Origin: Aquabacter cavernae
Lineage (GTDB): Bacteria > Pseudomonadota > Alphaproteobacteria > Rhizobiales > Xanthobacteraceae
Direction: 5' to 3'
NCBI RefSeq assembly: GCF_003993795.1
Contig: NZ_RWKV01000003.1
Span: 236,836 to 300,835, forward strand
Length of the DNA: 64,000 nt
Made by a program: the position numbers and the translations under genes. Position 1 is the stretch's first letter. Each line of letters opens with the position of its first letter. A model generated the notes under the pieces. The model saw nothing but the letters and a program-made list of their open reading frames with translations, was not told where the DNA came from and did no database searches. Positions 26,689 to 36,774 of the stretch are shown here, in pieces.

Positions 26689-28324
26689 GGGCGGCCTCGC
26701 TGCCGAGATAGGCCTCGATGACGGCCGGGTCGTTGCGGATCTCCTCGGGCGTGCCGTGGCTCAGCACGCGGCCGAAATTCATCACCCAGACGGTCTCGGC
26801 GATGGACATGACCAGCTTCATGTCGTGCTCCACGATCACGATGCGGCACGCGAAGGCCTCCGCCAGGTGCCCCAGCAGGGCCCCCAGGCGTTCCTTCTCG
26901 GCGCTGTTGAGGCCCGCCGCCGGCTCGTCCAGCAGCAGCACGACCGGCCGGGCGGCGAGGCCGCGGGCGATCTCCACCAGCCGCCGGTCCAGCAAAGTGA
27001 GGCGATCGGGCGGCAGGCCCCATGCGGCTTGGTCGAGCCCGGCAGCGGCAAGGGCCCGCTCGGCCCGCGCGCGGGCCAGGGCGCCGTCGGGCGTGGCGGA
27101 GCGTGCCGCCAGCATCACGTTGCGATAGACGCAGAGGTGGCTGAACAGGCGCACGCCCTGGAAGGTGCGGGCGATGCGCGCCTTGAACACCTGGTCCGGG
27201 CGCAGGCCCACCAGGTCCCGGCCTTCCAGCCGGATCTGCCCGGCCTGCGGCCGGATCAACCCCGTGAGCACGTTGAAGAAGGTGGTCTTTCCCGCGCCGT
27301 TGGGGCCGATCACCGCGCTGATGCCCGGCGTGGTGGGAATGGTCATGCCGACGCCGTCGAGCGCCGCGATGCCGCCGAAACGCACGCAGATCCCGTCCAC
27401 CACCAACGGCCCGGCAGCGGTGGCCACGGTCGGCGCCGGAACCCCGGTGACGGCGCGGCGCGGCGCCCCGCCGGAAGGCAGGCCGAGCCATCGCTTCACG
27501 GTGGCGACAGTGGCATGGGTGATGAGGCCGGACGGCCGAACCGCCAGCACGGCGAGCGTCGCGGCCCCCATGAAGAGCAGCCGGTAGTCCGCGAGGCCCC
27601 GCACCATTTCGGGCACGCAGCCGAGGATCAGGATGCCCGCCACTGCCCCATAGAAGCGGTCCAGTCCGCCGAACACGATGGGAAGCTGGAGGCTGATGAG
27701 CAGGGCGAAGCCGAAATCATCCGGCCGGATGAAGAGCACATAGTGGGAATAGAGCCCGCCTGCGAGCCCGCCCAGCCCCCCGCCCATGGCGAAGATGGTG
27801 AGCTTGGTGGCCACCAGCGGGACGCCCATGACGGGAACGATCAGTTCGTCGTCGCCGATGGCGGTCTTGAGCTGGCCGAGGCGGGCGCGGTCGAACAGCC
27901 AGAAGCCGACGAGGATGACCAGCGCGAGCCCCGCCACCAGGGGCAGGGTGGTATGGGCGGGAATGCCGACAAGGCCCCCCGAGCCGCCCACCGCGCTCAC
28001 ATTGTTGAGGATGATGCGCAGCGCCTCGGCGAAGCTGAGGCTGAAGATGGCATAGGCGAAGCCCGCGAGGCGCACGCGGGTCGCCAGCGCATCCACCACC
28101 ACCGCGCCGAGCGCGCCGGCGAGGGTGCCTGCCAGCAGTGCCAGTTCGAACGGCACGCCCCAGTCGCGGGTGAGGAGGGCGCTCACATAGGCGCCGAGGG
28201 CGAAATAGCCCGCAATGCCCACGTCGAGCTGCTTCATGGAGAGCGGCATGTAATGGCCGAGCGCGGCGATCAGATAGATGAGCTGGATGGTCGCGAAGGC
28301 TTCGAGGGATCCGGTACCCATCAC
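26681..28324 (-). CDS. Fused Liv-type permease-ATPase (LivM-LivG)
   Basis: 547-residue fusion. Residues 1 to about 290 form a LivM permease with the LDVGIAGYFALGAYVSALL segment. A proline/alanine-rich linker (PAPTVATAAGPL) joins it to a complete LivG ATPase from about residue 310: Walker A GPNGAGKTT, a LivG-type Q-loop ARTFQGVRLF, and Walker B VLLLDEPAAGLNS. The usual LSGG signature is replaced by LTLLDRRLVEIARGL, as in some LivG relatives. The frame is unbroken across the junction. The start overlaps livH by four bases; a second ATG is three bases on. Confidence 0.9.
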
Positions 28325-29211
28325 ACGCGCTCCACCGGGCGGCGCCCCAGCAGACCTGCGGGACGGAAGGTGAGGATGAGGACCATGGCCGCGAAGGCGA
28401 ACAGATCCCGGTAGGAGGTTTCGAGATATCCGGCGGCGAGAGCCTCCACGAGGCCGAGCAGAAGGCCGCCCAGCACCGCTCCGGGCACGCTGCCCAGGCC
28501 CCCGAACAGCACCACCGCCAGCGCCTTGAACTGGAGATGCTCGCCCACATAAGGATCGATGGCCGGCAGGGTGAGGCCGAGCAGGACACCCGCCGCTCCC
28601 GCGAGCGCCGAGGCGACGGCCACCGTCTGCGCGGACACCGCCTTTACCCGAACGCCCAGCATGGCGGCGATGGTGGGATTATCCGCCACCGCCCGGATGG
28701 AGCGGCCCATCCAGGTGCGCTGGACCAGGAGAGTGAGCGCGACCACGAGCACCAGCGTCACCACCATCACCGCCAGCTGGCCTACGGTCAGATGCAGCTC
28801 GATACCGCCCAGGTGGAACCGCAGCAGCACTGCCGCCGCGCCCGTGGGATAGGAGATGGGCTGTCCGTGCTGGACGGAGAGGCGCAGCGTTTCCTGGATC
28901 ACGGTGGCGATGGAAACGGTGGTCACCAGGGAGATGAGGTGGTTCTGGCCCGCCACCGGCCGCAGGGCCACGCGCTCTACCACCAGCCCCATGAGCGCCG
29001 CGCCGACAGTGCCGAGCGCAAGGGCGAGCGGGATGCTGCCGCTCCAGTCCAGGGCGAACAGGCCCAGATAGGCGCCCACCACCAGCACGGCGCTGTGGGC
29101 GAGATAGACCACGCGCAGCACGCCGAAGATCAGGGTGAAGCCAACGGCCACGAGCGCGTAGCCGGCGCCGATCGTCAGCCCGTTGACGAATTGCTGAAGA
29201 AAAATCTGCAT
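28321..29211 (-). CDS. livH: Liv-type ABC permease LivH
   Basis: 296-residue permease starting MQIFLQQFVNGLTIGAGYAL, with LIFGVLRVVYLAHSAVLVVG as its first conserved block. The coupling loop RAVADNPTIAAMLGV lies near residue 175. It partners the fused LivM-LivG protein. The binding-protein gene lies 93 bases upstream across a strong hairpin. Confidence 0.93.
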   Translation of the reverse strand: MQIFLQQFVNGLTIGAGYALVAVGFTLIFGVLRVVYLAHSAVLVVGAYLGLFALDWSGSIPLALALGTVGAALMGLVVERVALRPVAGQNHLISLVTTVSIATVIQETLRLSVQHGQPISYPTGAAAVLLRFHLGGIELHLTVGQLAVMVVTLVLVVALTLLVQRTWMGRSIRAVADNPTIAAMLGVRVKAVSAQTVAVASALAGAAGVLLGLTLPAIDPYVGEHLQFKALAVVLFGGLGSVPGAVLGGLLLGLVEALAAGYLETSYRDLFAFAAMVLILTFRPAGLLGRRPVERV

Positions 29212-29242
29212 GGAACGTCAATCCGCTCGAAGCGACGGGATC

Positions 29243-29280
29243 GGGCACGGCGCGGCCGGGATGTGGCCCGGCCGGTGCCC
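29243..29280 (-). terminator. Two-part intercistronic hairpin after binding-protein gene
   Basis: Inner arms GGCCGGG / CCCGGCC (29254-29260, 29267-29273) with a 6-base loop, extended after an internal loop by GGGCAC / GTGCCC (29243-29248, 29275-29280). It lies 24 bases past the binding-protein stop at 29305. No U-run, so likely an attenuator or mRNA-stabilising structure. Confidence 0.55.
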
Positions 29281-29304
29281 AAGCAAGCGAGGCGGTGCGG
29301 GCGG

Positions 29305-30453
29305 CTAGTCGGCCGCGACCTTCTGCGGCTTGCCGTCATGGAAGACGAGCACGGTCACGGGTTTCACCGCATAGCCCTGGGGCGTGATGGACATGGGGCC
29401 GGAAATGCTCTTCCAGTCCTTCAATGCCGCGAGGCGGTCGACCAGGGCCTTGCGGTCGGCCGCCTGATCCTTGCCGGTGAGCTTGCCCTCCTCCACCATT
29501 TCCTTGACCAGATAGACGAGGTCATAGGCTTGGGTGGCGAGCTGGGTGGGCGCGCGGCCGTTATTGCGCGCCTTGAAGGCCTCCACGAACGCCACGACGC
29601 GCGGGTCGGTGGAGGAGGTGGGGTCGAACTCGGTATAGCGATAGACCCCTTCCAGGGTCTCGGCACCGGCAGAGCTGATCAGCGGCGTGAAGGCCGACTG
29701 GGTGATCAGCACCTTCGCGTTGGAGCCGGTCCGCTTCAGTTCCTTAAGCACGCTGAGCGCGCCCTTGTCGGTGGTGGAAAGCACCACGAGGTCCGGCTCC
29801 TGGCCACGGATGCGGGTCACCACGGGACTGAAGTCCAGGTCGGACGCGCTGATGCTATAGGTCTGGGTCTCCACGCCCTTCTCCTTGAGCGTGCGCTCGG
29901 CGATGGTGCCCTGGTCGTTGGCGGCGGCATCGCCGCGGTCCACCACCACCACGGCCTTCTTCGCCTTGAGGCGGGACACCAGCAACTCCACCGCCTGGGG
30001 CGCGATGATGGGCGCGGGGCTGGCATAGGTGAAGGTCCAGGGACGGTTCTTGTCCGTGAGGCCGGAGGCTGCCGCCGAGGAGGAGATGGAGGGGCAGCCG
30101 AGGCCGTTGGCCACCGGGAAGGCCACCTGCGCCTCGTTGGACATGCTCGGTCCGAGCACGGCGAAGGAATTGCCGCAGGCCTGGCGCACGAGGCTCACCA
30201 CCTGGCCGTTATTGCTCTGGGTGTCGAGCACGGCGAGGTCGATCTTGCGCCCGCCCGCGCCGCCAGCGGCGTTGATCTCGTCCTTCGCGATCTCCATGCC
30301 GAGCCGGAACTCGACGGAATAATTCGCGTAGGGTCCGGTCAGTGGCAGCAGGGTGGAGAGCTTGAGGTCGTCGGCCCGCGCAGGCAGGGTCTGAAAGGCT
30401 GCGCCGGCGAGAGCGCATGACAAAGCGATCGCCGAAAGGCGAGATATGGCCAT
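29305..30453 (-). CDS. Periplasmic substrate-binding protein of Liv-type ABC importer
   Basis: 382-residue binding protein with a Sec signal (SRLSAIALSCALAGAAFQTL, cleavage near ARA-DD) after a GGGAGGAAA ribosome site. The mature start LKLSTLLPLTGPYANYSVEF and the following AAGGAGGRKIDLAVLDTQSN are typical of the Leu/Ile/Val-binding fold. It leads the operon livH, livMG, livF, dehydrogenase. The pathway genes nearby make an aromatic acid, lactone or heterocycle more likely than an amino acid, by inference. Confidence 0.9.
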   Translation of the reverse strand: MAISRLSAIALSCALAGAAFQTLPARADDLKLSTLLPLTGPYANYSVEFRLGMEIAKDEINAAGGAGGRKIDLAVLDTQSNNGQVVSLVRQACGNSFAVLGPSMSNEAQVAFPVANGLGCPSISSSAAASGLTDKNRPWTFTYASPAPIIAPQAVELLVSRLKAKKAVVVVDRGDAAANDQGTIAERTLKEKGVETQTYSISASDLDFSPVVTRIRGQEPDLVVLSTTDKGALSVLKELKRTGSNAKVLITQSAFTPLISSAGAETLEGVYRYTEFDPTSSTDPRVVAFVEAFKARNNGRAPTQLATQAYDLVYLVKEMVEEGKLTGKDQAADRKALVDRLAALKDWKSISGPMSITPQGYAVKPVTVLVFHDGKPQKVAAD

Positions 30454-30576
30454 TGGTTTCCTCCCGGGTTGTGGGCAGGCGGTCCGCCGGTTTGGTCGTC
30501 CGCCCTTATCCTGCCGGGTGCCGGGACCAGGGCGTGGGACACCCTGGAACCAGGACGCCAGGAGCGCCCTTCATTT

Positions 30577-30611
30577 CATTCCGATTTCAGAAAACCATTC
30601 CGTATTTGGGT
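30577..30611 (-). promoter_or_regulatory. Operator-like repeat matching the flavin reductase promoter site
   Basis: CATTCCG occurs at 30577-30583 and 30596-30602, starts 19 bases apart, with an outer TTCCGA / TTGGGT pair spaced exactly as the TTCCGA / TCGGGA pair at 23807-23839. Aligned over 33 bases, the two blocks agree at about 22 positions. A perfect TTGACA lies just upstream on the minus strand (30622-30617). It lies 124-158 bases above the binding-protein ATG at 30453. Confidence 0.45.
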
Positions 30612-30713
30612 TCTCGTGTCAAGGCGTCGCATCGCAATGATCCGGAGGCGCTGACCTGAGGGAGTAGTGCCGGTCGGGCGTGGCACATGAACGAGACATG
30701 GGCTTGAAATGCG

Positions 30714-30741
30714 AAAGGGCGCGGCTTCCGCCGCGCCCTTC
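30714..30741 (-). terminator. Rho-independent terminator of groESL
   Basis: Arms AAGGGCGCGGC / GCCGCGCCCTT, 11 bases, with a 4-base loop. On the minus strand it is followed by TCGCATTTC, a modest U-rich tail. It lies about 100 bases below the groEL stop and after the duplicated groEL-tail segment. Confidence 0.75.
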
Positions 30742-30767
30742 GATTTTGAGCAGGAAAATGGACTTCC

Positions 30768-30833
30768 TCAGAAGTCCATGCCGCCACCGACGCCGGCGTT
30801 GCCGGCTTCGGCTTTGAGAACTGTTGGTCGGAT
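30768..30833 (-). pseudogene. Relic of a groEL 3' end
   Basis: Read on the minus strand, the bases just below groEL encode LKAEAGNAGVGGGMDF and then TGA, i.e. a GroEL-like glycine-rich tail ending in GGMDF. A 28-base block around the stop (30758-30785) is identical to the block at the true groEL stop (30832-30859), 74 bases away. The preceding residues differ from the true GroEL tail, so it looks like the end of a different groEL copy rather than a simple tandem copy. Confidence 0.55.
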
Positions 30834-30841
30834 GGACTTCC

Positions 30842-32494
<1,653 letters not shown>

Positions 32495-32527
32495 TCAGGA
32501 AAAAGGGAAAGGCGGAGGGAGCGATGC

Positions 32528-32815
32528 TCAGGCGACGACGCCGAGAATGTCGCTTTCCTTCATGATCAGGAGGTCCTGACCATCGATCTTCACTTCGGTG
32601 CCGGACCACTTGCCGAACAGCACGCGATCTCCAGACTTCACGTCGAGGGCGACCAGTTCGCCCTTCTCGTTGCGGGCGCCGGGACCCACGGAGACCACCT
32701 CGCCCTCCTGGGGCTTTTCCTTGGCGGTGTCGGGGATGATGATGCCGCCGGCCGTCTTCTGCTCGGCTTCGATGCGCTTCACGACGACGCGGTCGTGCAG
32801 GGGGCGGAAGGACAT
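32528..32815 (-). CDS. groS: Co-chaperonin GroES (Hsp10)
   Basis: 95 residues, normal GroES length. It opens [20 protein letters not shown], followed by the mobile loop [18 protein letters not shown] that docks on GroEL. The ATG at 32815 has GAGAGGA upstream; an open extension to 32875 runs into the CIRCE operator and is not used. First gene of groESL. Confidence 0.98.
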   Translation of the reverse strand: MSFRPLHDRVVVKRIEAEQKTAGGIIIPDTAKEKPQEGEVVSVGPGARNEKGELVALDVKSGDRVLFGKWSGTEVKIDGQDLLIMKESDILGVVA

Positions 32816-32868
32816 GGGCCTGATCCTCTCGATTATCTTCGGGCCATGGCGCAGGGTCTCCCACGCCT

Positions 32869-32895
32869 TTGGCACTCCCTTTTCCAGAGTGCCAA
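32869..32895. promoter_or_regulatory. CIRCE operator (HrcA binding site)
   Basis: TTGGCACTC, nine bases, GAGTGCCAA: a perfect 9-9-9 inverted repeat matching the CIRCE consensus (TTAGCACTC-N9-GAGTGCTAA) with a compensating G/C pair. It lies 54-80 bases above the groES start. HrcA binding here represses groESL in unstressed cells. hrcA is not in the window. Confidence 0.95.
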
Positions 32896-32906
32896 GCTGC
32901 GGCAGG

Positions 32907-32935
32907 GAGATATGGACCCGCCCCGCTTACGTCAA
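32907..32935 (-). promoter_or_regulatory. groESL promoter
   Basis: On the minus strand TTGACG (32935-32930) and TATCTC (32912-32907) lie 17 bases apart, directly upstream of CIRCE so that HrcA would sit at the start of transcription. The extended boxes CCTTGACG and CCATATCTC also resemble the alphaproteobacterial RpoH pattern, so heat-shock sigma control in addition to HrcA is possible. Confidence 0.6.
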
Positions 32936-33240
32936 GGGCGCGATCCTTACCTTTGTGTAAGGGATCGTCCGCTAGTCTTGATCTGAACGGGGTGAGGCGG
33001 GGCGCTTTGGGCGGCCCGGCGGATCGACGCAGGGGCCGTCAGGCTCTATGGTTCGATCCGGCACGGTCCGTTTCGCCGGGGACGCGCAGCTTTCGGCGAA
33101 GCGGGACGCGCGCTCGCTCAGGAGCGGGGGGCGGCCCCTCCGGCGTGGTGGACGGTCGTGGACCGTTCCCGGCGTCGGGCACTGCCTCCGGCGCCTTTCC
33201 ACCTGAATGCGAGGCCCCAGCGCCGGCTCGGAGTGTGTGA
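32936..33240. other. Spacer between groESL promoter and lipoprotein gene
   Basis: Contains one imperfect hairpin at 32941-32967 (GATCCTTAC / GTAAGGGATC with a one-base bulge). The rest is GC-rich with no convincing gene or promoter; the lipoprotein gene at 33241 must be transcribed from within it. Confidence 0.45.
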
Positions 33241-33753
33241 ATGCCTGTGTCCTTCCTCAAGTCCGCCCAGGCCGCGCGGCCCTCGCGTGCGGTGCGCCGG
33301 TCCGCCTTCGGTCTGGCGGCGCTCGCCTTGATCCTGGCCGGCTGCGCCTCCGAACCGCCGCCGCCGCCCGTGCCGGCGATCCCCCAATTCACCAGCCCCA
33401 TCCCCGCCTCGGCGCTGGTGGGCCGCTACGGCCTTGCCGCCTATCACAGGCCGGAGGACGCGGTGCGCACCGAGAACCAAGCCAAGGCCCAATGCTCGAA
33501 CCCCTACATCATCACCGCCGGCCCCAATGGCGGCGTGATGATGTATCTGGCGGATGATACCAAGCTCACCGAAGTGATCTCCAAGCAGGTGCCCGGCCAG
33601 CCGGTCTTCATCGGCCCGCCCGAGGATCCCGCCGGCGGCGATCGTGACCGGCAGGTGGTGAGCTTCAACGGCAATGTGCTGGCGCTGAAGTGGGTGGACC
33701 CGGAAGTGGCCCGCCGCTACGGCACCATGGTCTATGTGCGCTGCCCGGGCTGA
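33241..33753 (+). CDS. Putative lipoprotein of unknown function
   Basis: 170 residues with a type II signal: basic start, hydrophobic FGLAALALILAG, then lipobox LAGC with the lipidated Cys near residue 35. A proline run (PPPPPVPAIPQF) follows. The rest is a small soluble domain with two further cysteines (AQCSNPY near residue 85, VRCPG at the very end) that could pair. Not recognised beyond that. Asp is absent right after the lipidated Cys, which favours outer-membrane sorting. No strong ribosome site is seen at the ATG. It converges with the dehydrogenase at 33819. Confidence 0.75.
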   Translation: MPVSFLKSAQAARPSRAVRRSAFGLAALALILAGCASEPPPPPVPAIPQFTSPIPASALVGRYGLAAYHRPEDAVRTENQAKAQCSNPYIITAGPNGGVMMYLADDTKLTEVISKQVPGQPVFIGPPEDPAGGDRDRQVVSFNGNVLALKWVDPEVARRYGTMVYVRCPG

Positions 33754-33788
33754 CCGGTAAAACCGGCTGGGTGAACTGATGGCGGAAT

Positions 33789-33810
33789 GGGACGACCTGT
33801 TGGTCGTCCC
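33789..33810. terminator. Bidirectional terminator hairpin
   Basis: Perfect 9-base arms GGGACGACC / GGTCGTCCC with loop TGTT, placed in the 65-base gap between the convergent genes ending at 33753 and 33819. Confidence 0.65.
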
Positions 33811-33818
33811 CGGTCGGC

Positions 33819-34724
33819 TCACTCCTCCTGCGGCACAGGGCCGAGGCTGACCCCATTGAGGGTGGCCACCACGTCCGAGATCTGCGGGACGTTCCAGGCG
33901 CCGTGGCCCAGGCCCTCGGCGGCGGCGTAGATGTTCTTCACGCTCGCCCCCACGAAGTTCGCCGCGCCCGTGGCGCTGGCGAGATTGTTCACGTAGCGCA
34001 TGTCCTTATGGGCATTGGACAGCGTGAAGCGGTGGGCGTTCACGTCCCGCTCCAGCACATATTTCATGTAGGTCTGGTAGAAGCCGCAATCCATGCGCGA
34101 GCCCCGGATCACGCTGTCGAAGGTCTGCGGCGTCACGCCCACCTTGGCGGCCAGCGCCAGTGCCTCCGCATAGATGGCGCCATAGCCCAGCGACAGGAAA
34201 TTGTTGAGCAGCTTCATGGTGTGGCCCGCGCCCGGCGCGCCCACATGGACGGTGCGCGCGGCAAAGGCGGCGATGGCGGGCGCGATGCGGGCGAAAGCGT
34301 CCGGCTCCGCCCCCACCATGGCGGACAGCGTGCCCTCCGCCGCATTGGCCGGGGTTCCGCCCAGCGGGGCGTCGCACATCTGGATGCCCAGCGGCTTCAG
34401 TTCCGCATGGAGCGCCATGGTCAGGGTGGGCTCGGACGTGGAGCAGTCCACGATATGCAGGCCGCTTGCCGCACCGTCCACGAGGCCGCGCACCAGGGGC
34501 TCCACCTGCGCCGCACCGGTGACGCACAGGAAGACGATGTCGCTGCGGGCAGCCAGATCCTCTGGGCTTGACGCTTCCGAAGCGCCCCGCGCCACCAGAT
34601 CCTCCACCGGCGCCCGGTTGCGATGGCCGAGAACGGTGAGCGCAAAGCCCTTTTCCAGAAAATTCCGCGCCATGCCGTGGCCCATGAGGCCGACACCGAT
34701 GAAGCCGATCCGCGCGCGTTCCAT
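33819..34724 (-). CDS. Beta-hydroxyacid dehydrogenase (3-hydroxyisobutyrate dehydrogenase family)
   Basis: 301-residue NAD(P)-dependent enzyme. The N-terminal Rossmann and family signature is GFIGVGLMGHGMARN at residues 7-21. The substrate-site DAPLGGTPANAAEGTL lies near residue 118 and the catalytic Lys is in GHTMKLLNNFLSLG near residue 172. Family members oxidise 3-hydroxyisobutyrate, tartronate semialdehyde, 6-phosphogluconate-like or related acids. It is divergent from the LacI regulator at 34914, which probably controls it through the operator at 34796. Confidence 0.88.
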   Translation of the reverse strand: MERARIGFIGVGLMGHGMARNFLEKGFALTVLGHRNRAPVEDLVARGASEASSPEDLAARSDIVFLCVTGAAQVEPLVRGLVDGAASGLHIVDCSTSEPTLTMALHAELKPLGIQMCDAPLGGTPANAAEGTLSAMVGAEPDAFARIAPAIAAFAARTVHVGAPGAGHTMKLLNNFLSLGYGAIYAEALALAAKVGVTPQTFDSVIRGSRMDCGFYQTYMKYVLERDVNAHRFTLSNAHKDMRYVNNLASATGAANFVGASVKNIYAAAEGLGHGAWNVPQISDVVATLNGVSLGPVPQEE

Positions 34725-34795
34725 GATTGCGACACCTCCCTGAACCCTTCCAGCCGGGCGTGGAGCCCGGCCGCCACGCCTTTGGCGACGTGGAT

Positions 34796-34806
34796 TAAAT
34801 CGTTTA
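34796..34806. promoter_or_regulatory. LacI-type operator candidate
   Basis: TAAA-TCG-TTTA, a short palindrome with a CG-containing centre as in LacI-family sites, in the divergent spacer between the dehydrogenase (start 34724) and the LacI regulator (start 34914). The position supports joint control and autoregulation; a single short site is weak evidence. Confidence 0.4.
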
Positions 34807-34913
34807 GCATGAGGCTTGTGCCCCCGCGAGGCCCGCAGCGGTCGGGCGCGGCCCGGCGATCAATTGCCAGCGGGGTCGCGCATCCTTACAAGGCGAGGGG
34901 CAGGGGAGGGGCG

Positions 34914-35972
34914 ATGGACGGGGACCGAATCTCGGCCGGTGGAGGCAAGGTGACGCTGCAGCGCCTCGCGGTGGAACTGGGCCTGTCCACCGCCACGGTG
35001 TCCCTGGCGCTGCGCGACAGCCCCGTGGTGGCGGAGGAGACGCGCCTGCGGGTGCAGGACGTCGCCCGTGCGCGCGGCTATGTGGCCAATCGCGGCGCGG
35101 CCTCGCTGCGCACGGCGCGCACCAACATCATCGGCGTCGGCCTGCACGACATCATCAATCCCTCCTTCACCGAGCTTCTTGCAGCGCTGGAAGAAGCGCT
35201 GTCCGCCGCGGGCAAGACTGTCCTGCTGGGGGTGGGCCAGGAGGACGTGACGCGCCAGACCCGTATCCTCGGCACGCTCGCGGAATACCGGCCCGACGCC
35301 TTCATCGTCTCCCCCGCCGCCGGAACCGGCGTGGACGATCTGCGCGCGCTCGCCATTTCCGGCATCGCGGTGGTGCAGGTGACGCGGGAGGTGGAAGGCT
35401 CCGGCTTCGATTTCGCGGGCTCGGACGACGTGACCGGCGTGTCGCTCGCCGTGTCCCATCTTGTGGCGCTCGGCCACCGGCGTATCGCCATGATCGGCGG
35501 CTTCGACGCGGCCTCCACGGGCCGCCGCCGTCTTGAGGGCTATCAGGCCGGCCTCGCCGCCCACGGCCTTGCCTATGATCCCACGCTCTGGGCGTCCGGG
35601 CGCGGCACGCGCGAGCATGGAAGGTTGGCGGTGGAAGCATTGTTGCGGCTTCCCGATCCGCCCACCGCCGCCGTGTGCTTCAACGATCTGTGCGCCTTCG
35701 GGGCCCTCATGGGCATCCAGGCGGCCGGGCTCACAGCGGGCGCGGACTTCTCCATCGTCGGCTATGACGATATCGGCGAGGCCGCCCTCTGGCATCCCGC
35801 CTTGACCACCGTCTTCACCCGCATTCCCGAATATGGTGTCGCCGCCGCCAAGCTGGCGCTCGCCCGCATCGCGGATCCCCAGCGCCCCATGGAGCGCACG
35901 GTTCTGGAGCCCCATCTGGTGGTGCGCGCCTCCACGGGCCCTGCGAAGTCGGCAAAGCATCGCGCCGGATGA
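34914..35972 (+). CDS. LacI-family transcriptional regulator
   Basis: 352 residues. The N-terminal helix-turn-helix VTLQRLAVELGLSTATVSLA is at residues 12-31, followed by a hinge helix region (GYVANRGAASLRTARTN). The periplasmic-binding-protein-like effector domain contains NIIGVGLHDIINPSF and the late SIVGYDDIGEAALWHPALTT block. A GGGGAGGGG ribosome site precedes the ATG; the frame is open upstream without a better start. Effector unknown; the divergent dehydrogenase suggests a sugar acid or hydroxyacid. Confidence 0.9.
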   Translation: MDGDRISAGGGKVTLQRLAVELGLSTATVSLALRDSPVVAEETRLRVQDVARARGYVANRGAASLRTARTNIIGVGLHDIINPSFTELLAALEEALSAAGKTVLLGVGQEDVTRQTRILGTLAEYRPDAFIVSPAAGTGVDDLRALAISGIAVVQVTREVEGSGFDFAGSDDVTGVSLAVSHLVALGHRRIAMIGGFDAASTGRRRLEGYQAGLAAHGLAYDPTLWASGRGTREHGRLAVEALLRLPDPPTAAVCFNDLCAFGALMGIQAAGLTAGADFSIVGYDDIGEAALWHPALTTVFTRIPEYGVAAAKLALARIADPQRPMERTVLEPHLVVRASTGPAKSAKHRAG

Positions 35973-36757
35973 TGCAGTCCGTCACCGATCCCGGCGATCC
36001 GCGGGTCGCCGGTTTCCTGTCCGTGCGCGAGCGCGATCTCGTCGGACGGCAGGGCCTGTTCATGGCGGAGGGCGAGGTGGTGCTGCGGCTCGTCGCCGGA
36101 CGGCCGGACCACATTATCCGGTCCGTCCTCCTGTCGGAGGCGAGCGCCCGGCGCCTGTCCGACCTGCCTGACCTGGGCGATGCACCGGTCTATGTGGCCG
36201 CGCAGGACGTGATGGATGCCATTGCGGGCTTCCATATCCATCGCGGCATCCTCGCCTTGGTGGAGCCGCCGCCCGCTCCGCAGGTCGAGGCGCTGCTGGC
36301 GGGCCTGCCGGCGCGGGCGCGCGTGGTGGGGCTTTGCGGCATCGCCAATCACGACAATATGGGCGGCATCTTCCGCAACGCCGCCGCCTTCGGGGCACAT
36401 GCGGTGCTGCTGGACGCGGCCTGCTGCGACCCACTCTACCGCAAGGCCATCCGCGTGTCGGTGGGGGCCTGTCTCACCGTGCCCTTCGCCCGCGTCGCCG
36501 ACGGGGTGGCCATGGTGCGGCTGCTGGAGGGGGCGGGGGTCGAGGTGGTCTCGCTGAGCCCGTCCGGCACCATGGCGCTCTCCGCCTATGTGCCCGCCGC
36601 GCGCACGGCCGCCCTGTTCGGCACGGAGGGGCCGGGCCTTCCGGCGGACATTCTCGCCGCCACCCGCACCGTCTCCATCCCCATGGCGCCGGGCTTCGAC
36701 AGCCTGAACGTCGCCACCACCAGCGGCATCGTCCTGCATCATCTGGCGGGTGAATGA
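35969..36757 (+). CDS. TrmH/SpoU-family RNA 2'-O-methyltransferase
   Basis: 262 residues. An N-terminal substrate-binding domain (FMAEGEVVLRLVAGR) precedes a SPOUT knot with the three family motifs: NHDNMGGIFRNAAAFGA (motif 1, near residue 125), LFGTEGPGLP (motif 2, near residue 212) and IPMAPGFDSLNVATTSGIVL (motif 3, at the C-terminus). It 2'-O-methylates a ribose in tRNA or rRNA; target not known. The ATG overlaps the LacI-gene stop by four bases, an unusual coupling of an RNA methylase to a catabolic regulator. Confidence 0.9.
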   Translation: MMQSVTDPGDPRVAGFLSVRERDLVGRQGLFMAEGEVVLRLVAGRPDHIIRSVLLSEASARRLSDLPDLGDAPVYVAAQDVMDAIAGFHIHRGILALVEPPPAPQVEALLAGLPARARVVGLCGIANHDNMGGIFRNAAAFGAHAVLLDAACCDPLYRKAIRVSVGACLTVPFARVADGVAMVRLLEGAGVEVVSLSPSGTMALSAYVPAARTAALFGTEGPGLPADILAATRTVSIPMAPGFDSLNVATTSGIVLHHLAGE

Positions 36758-36774
36758 CGCCTCCGGCGGGGGCG

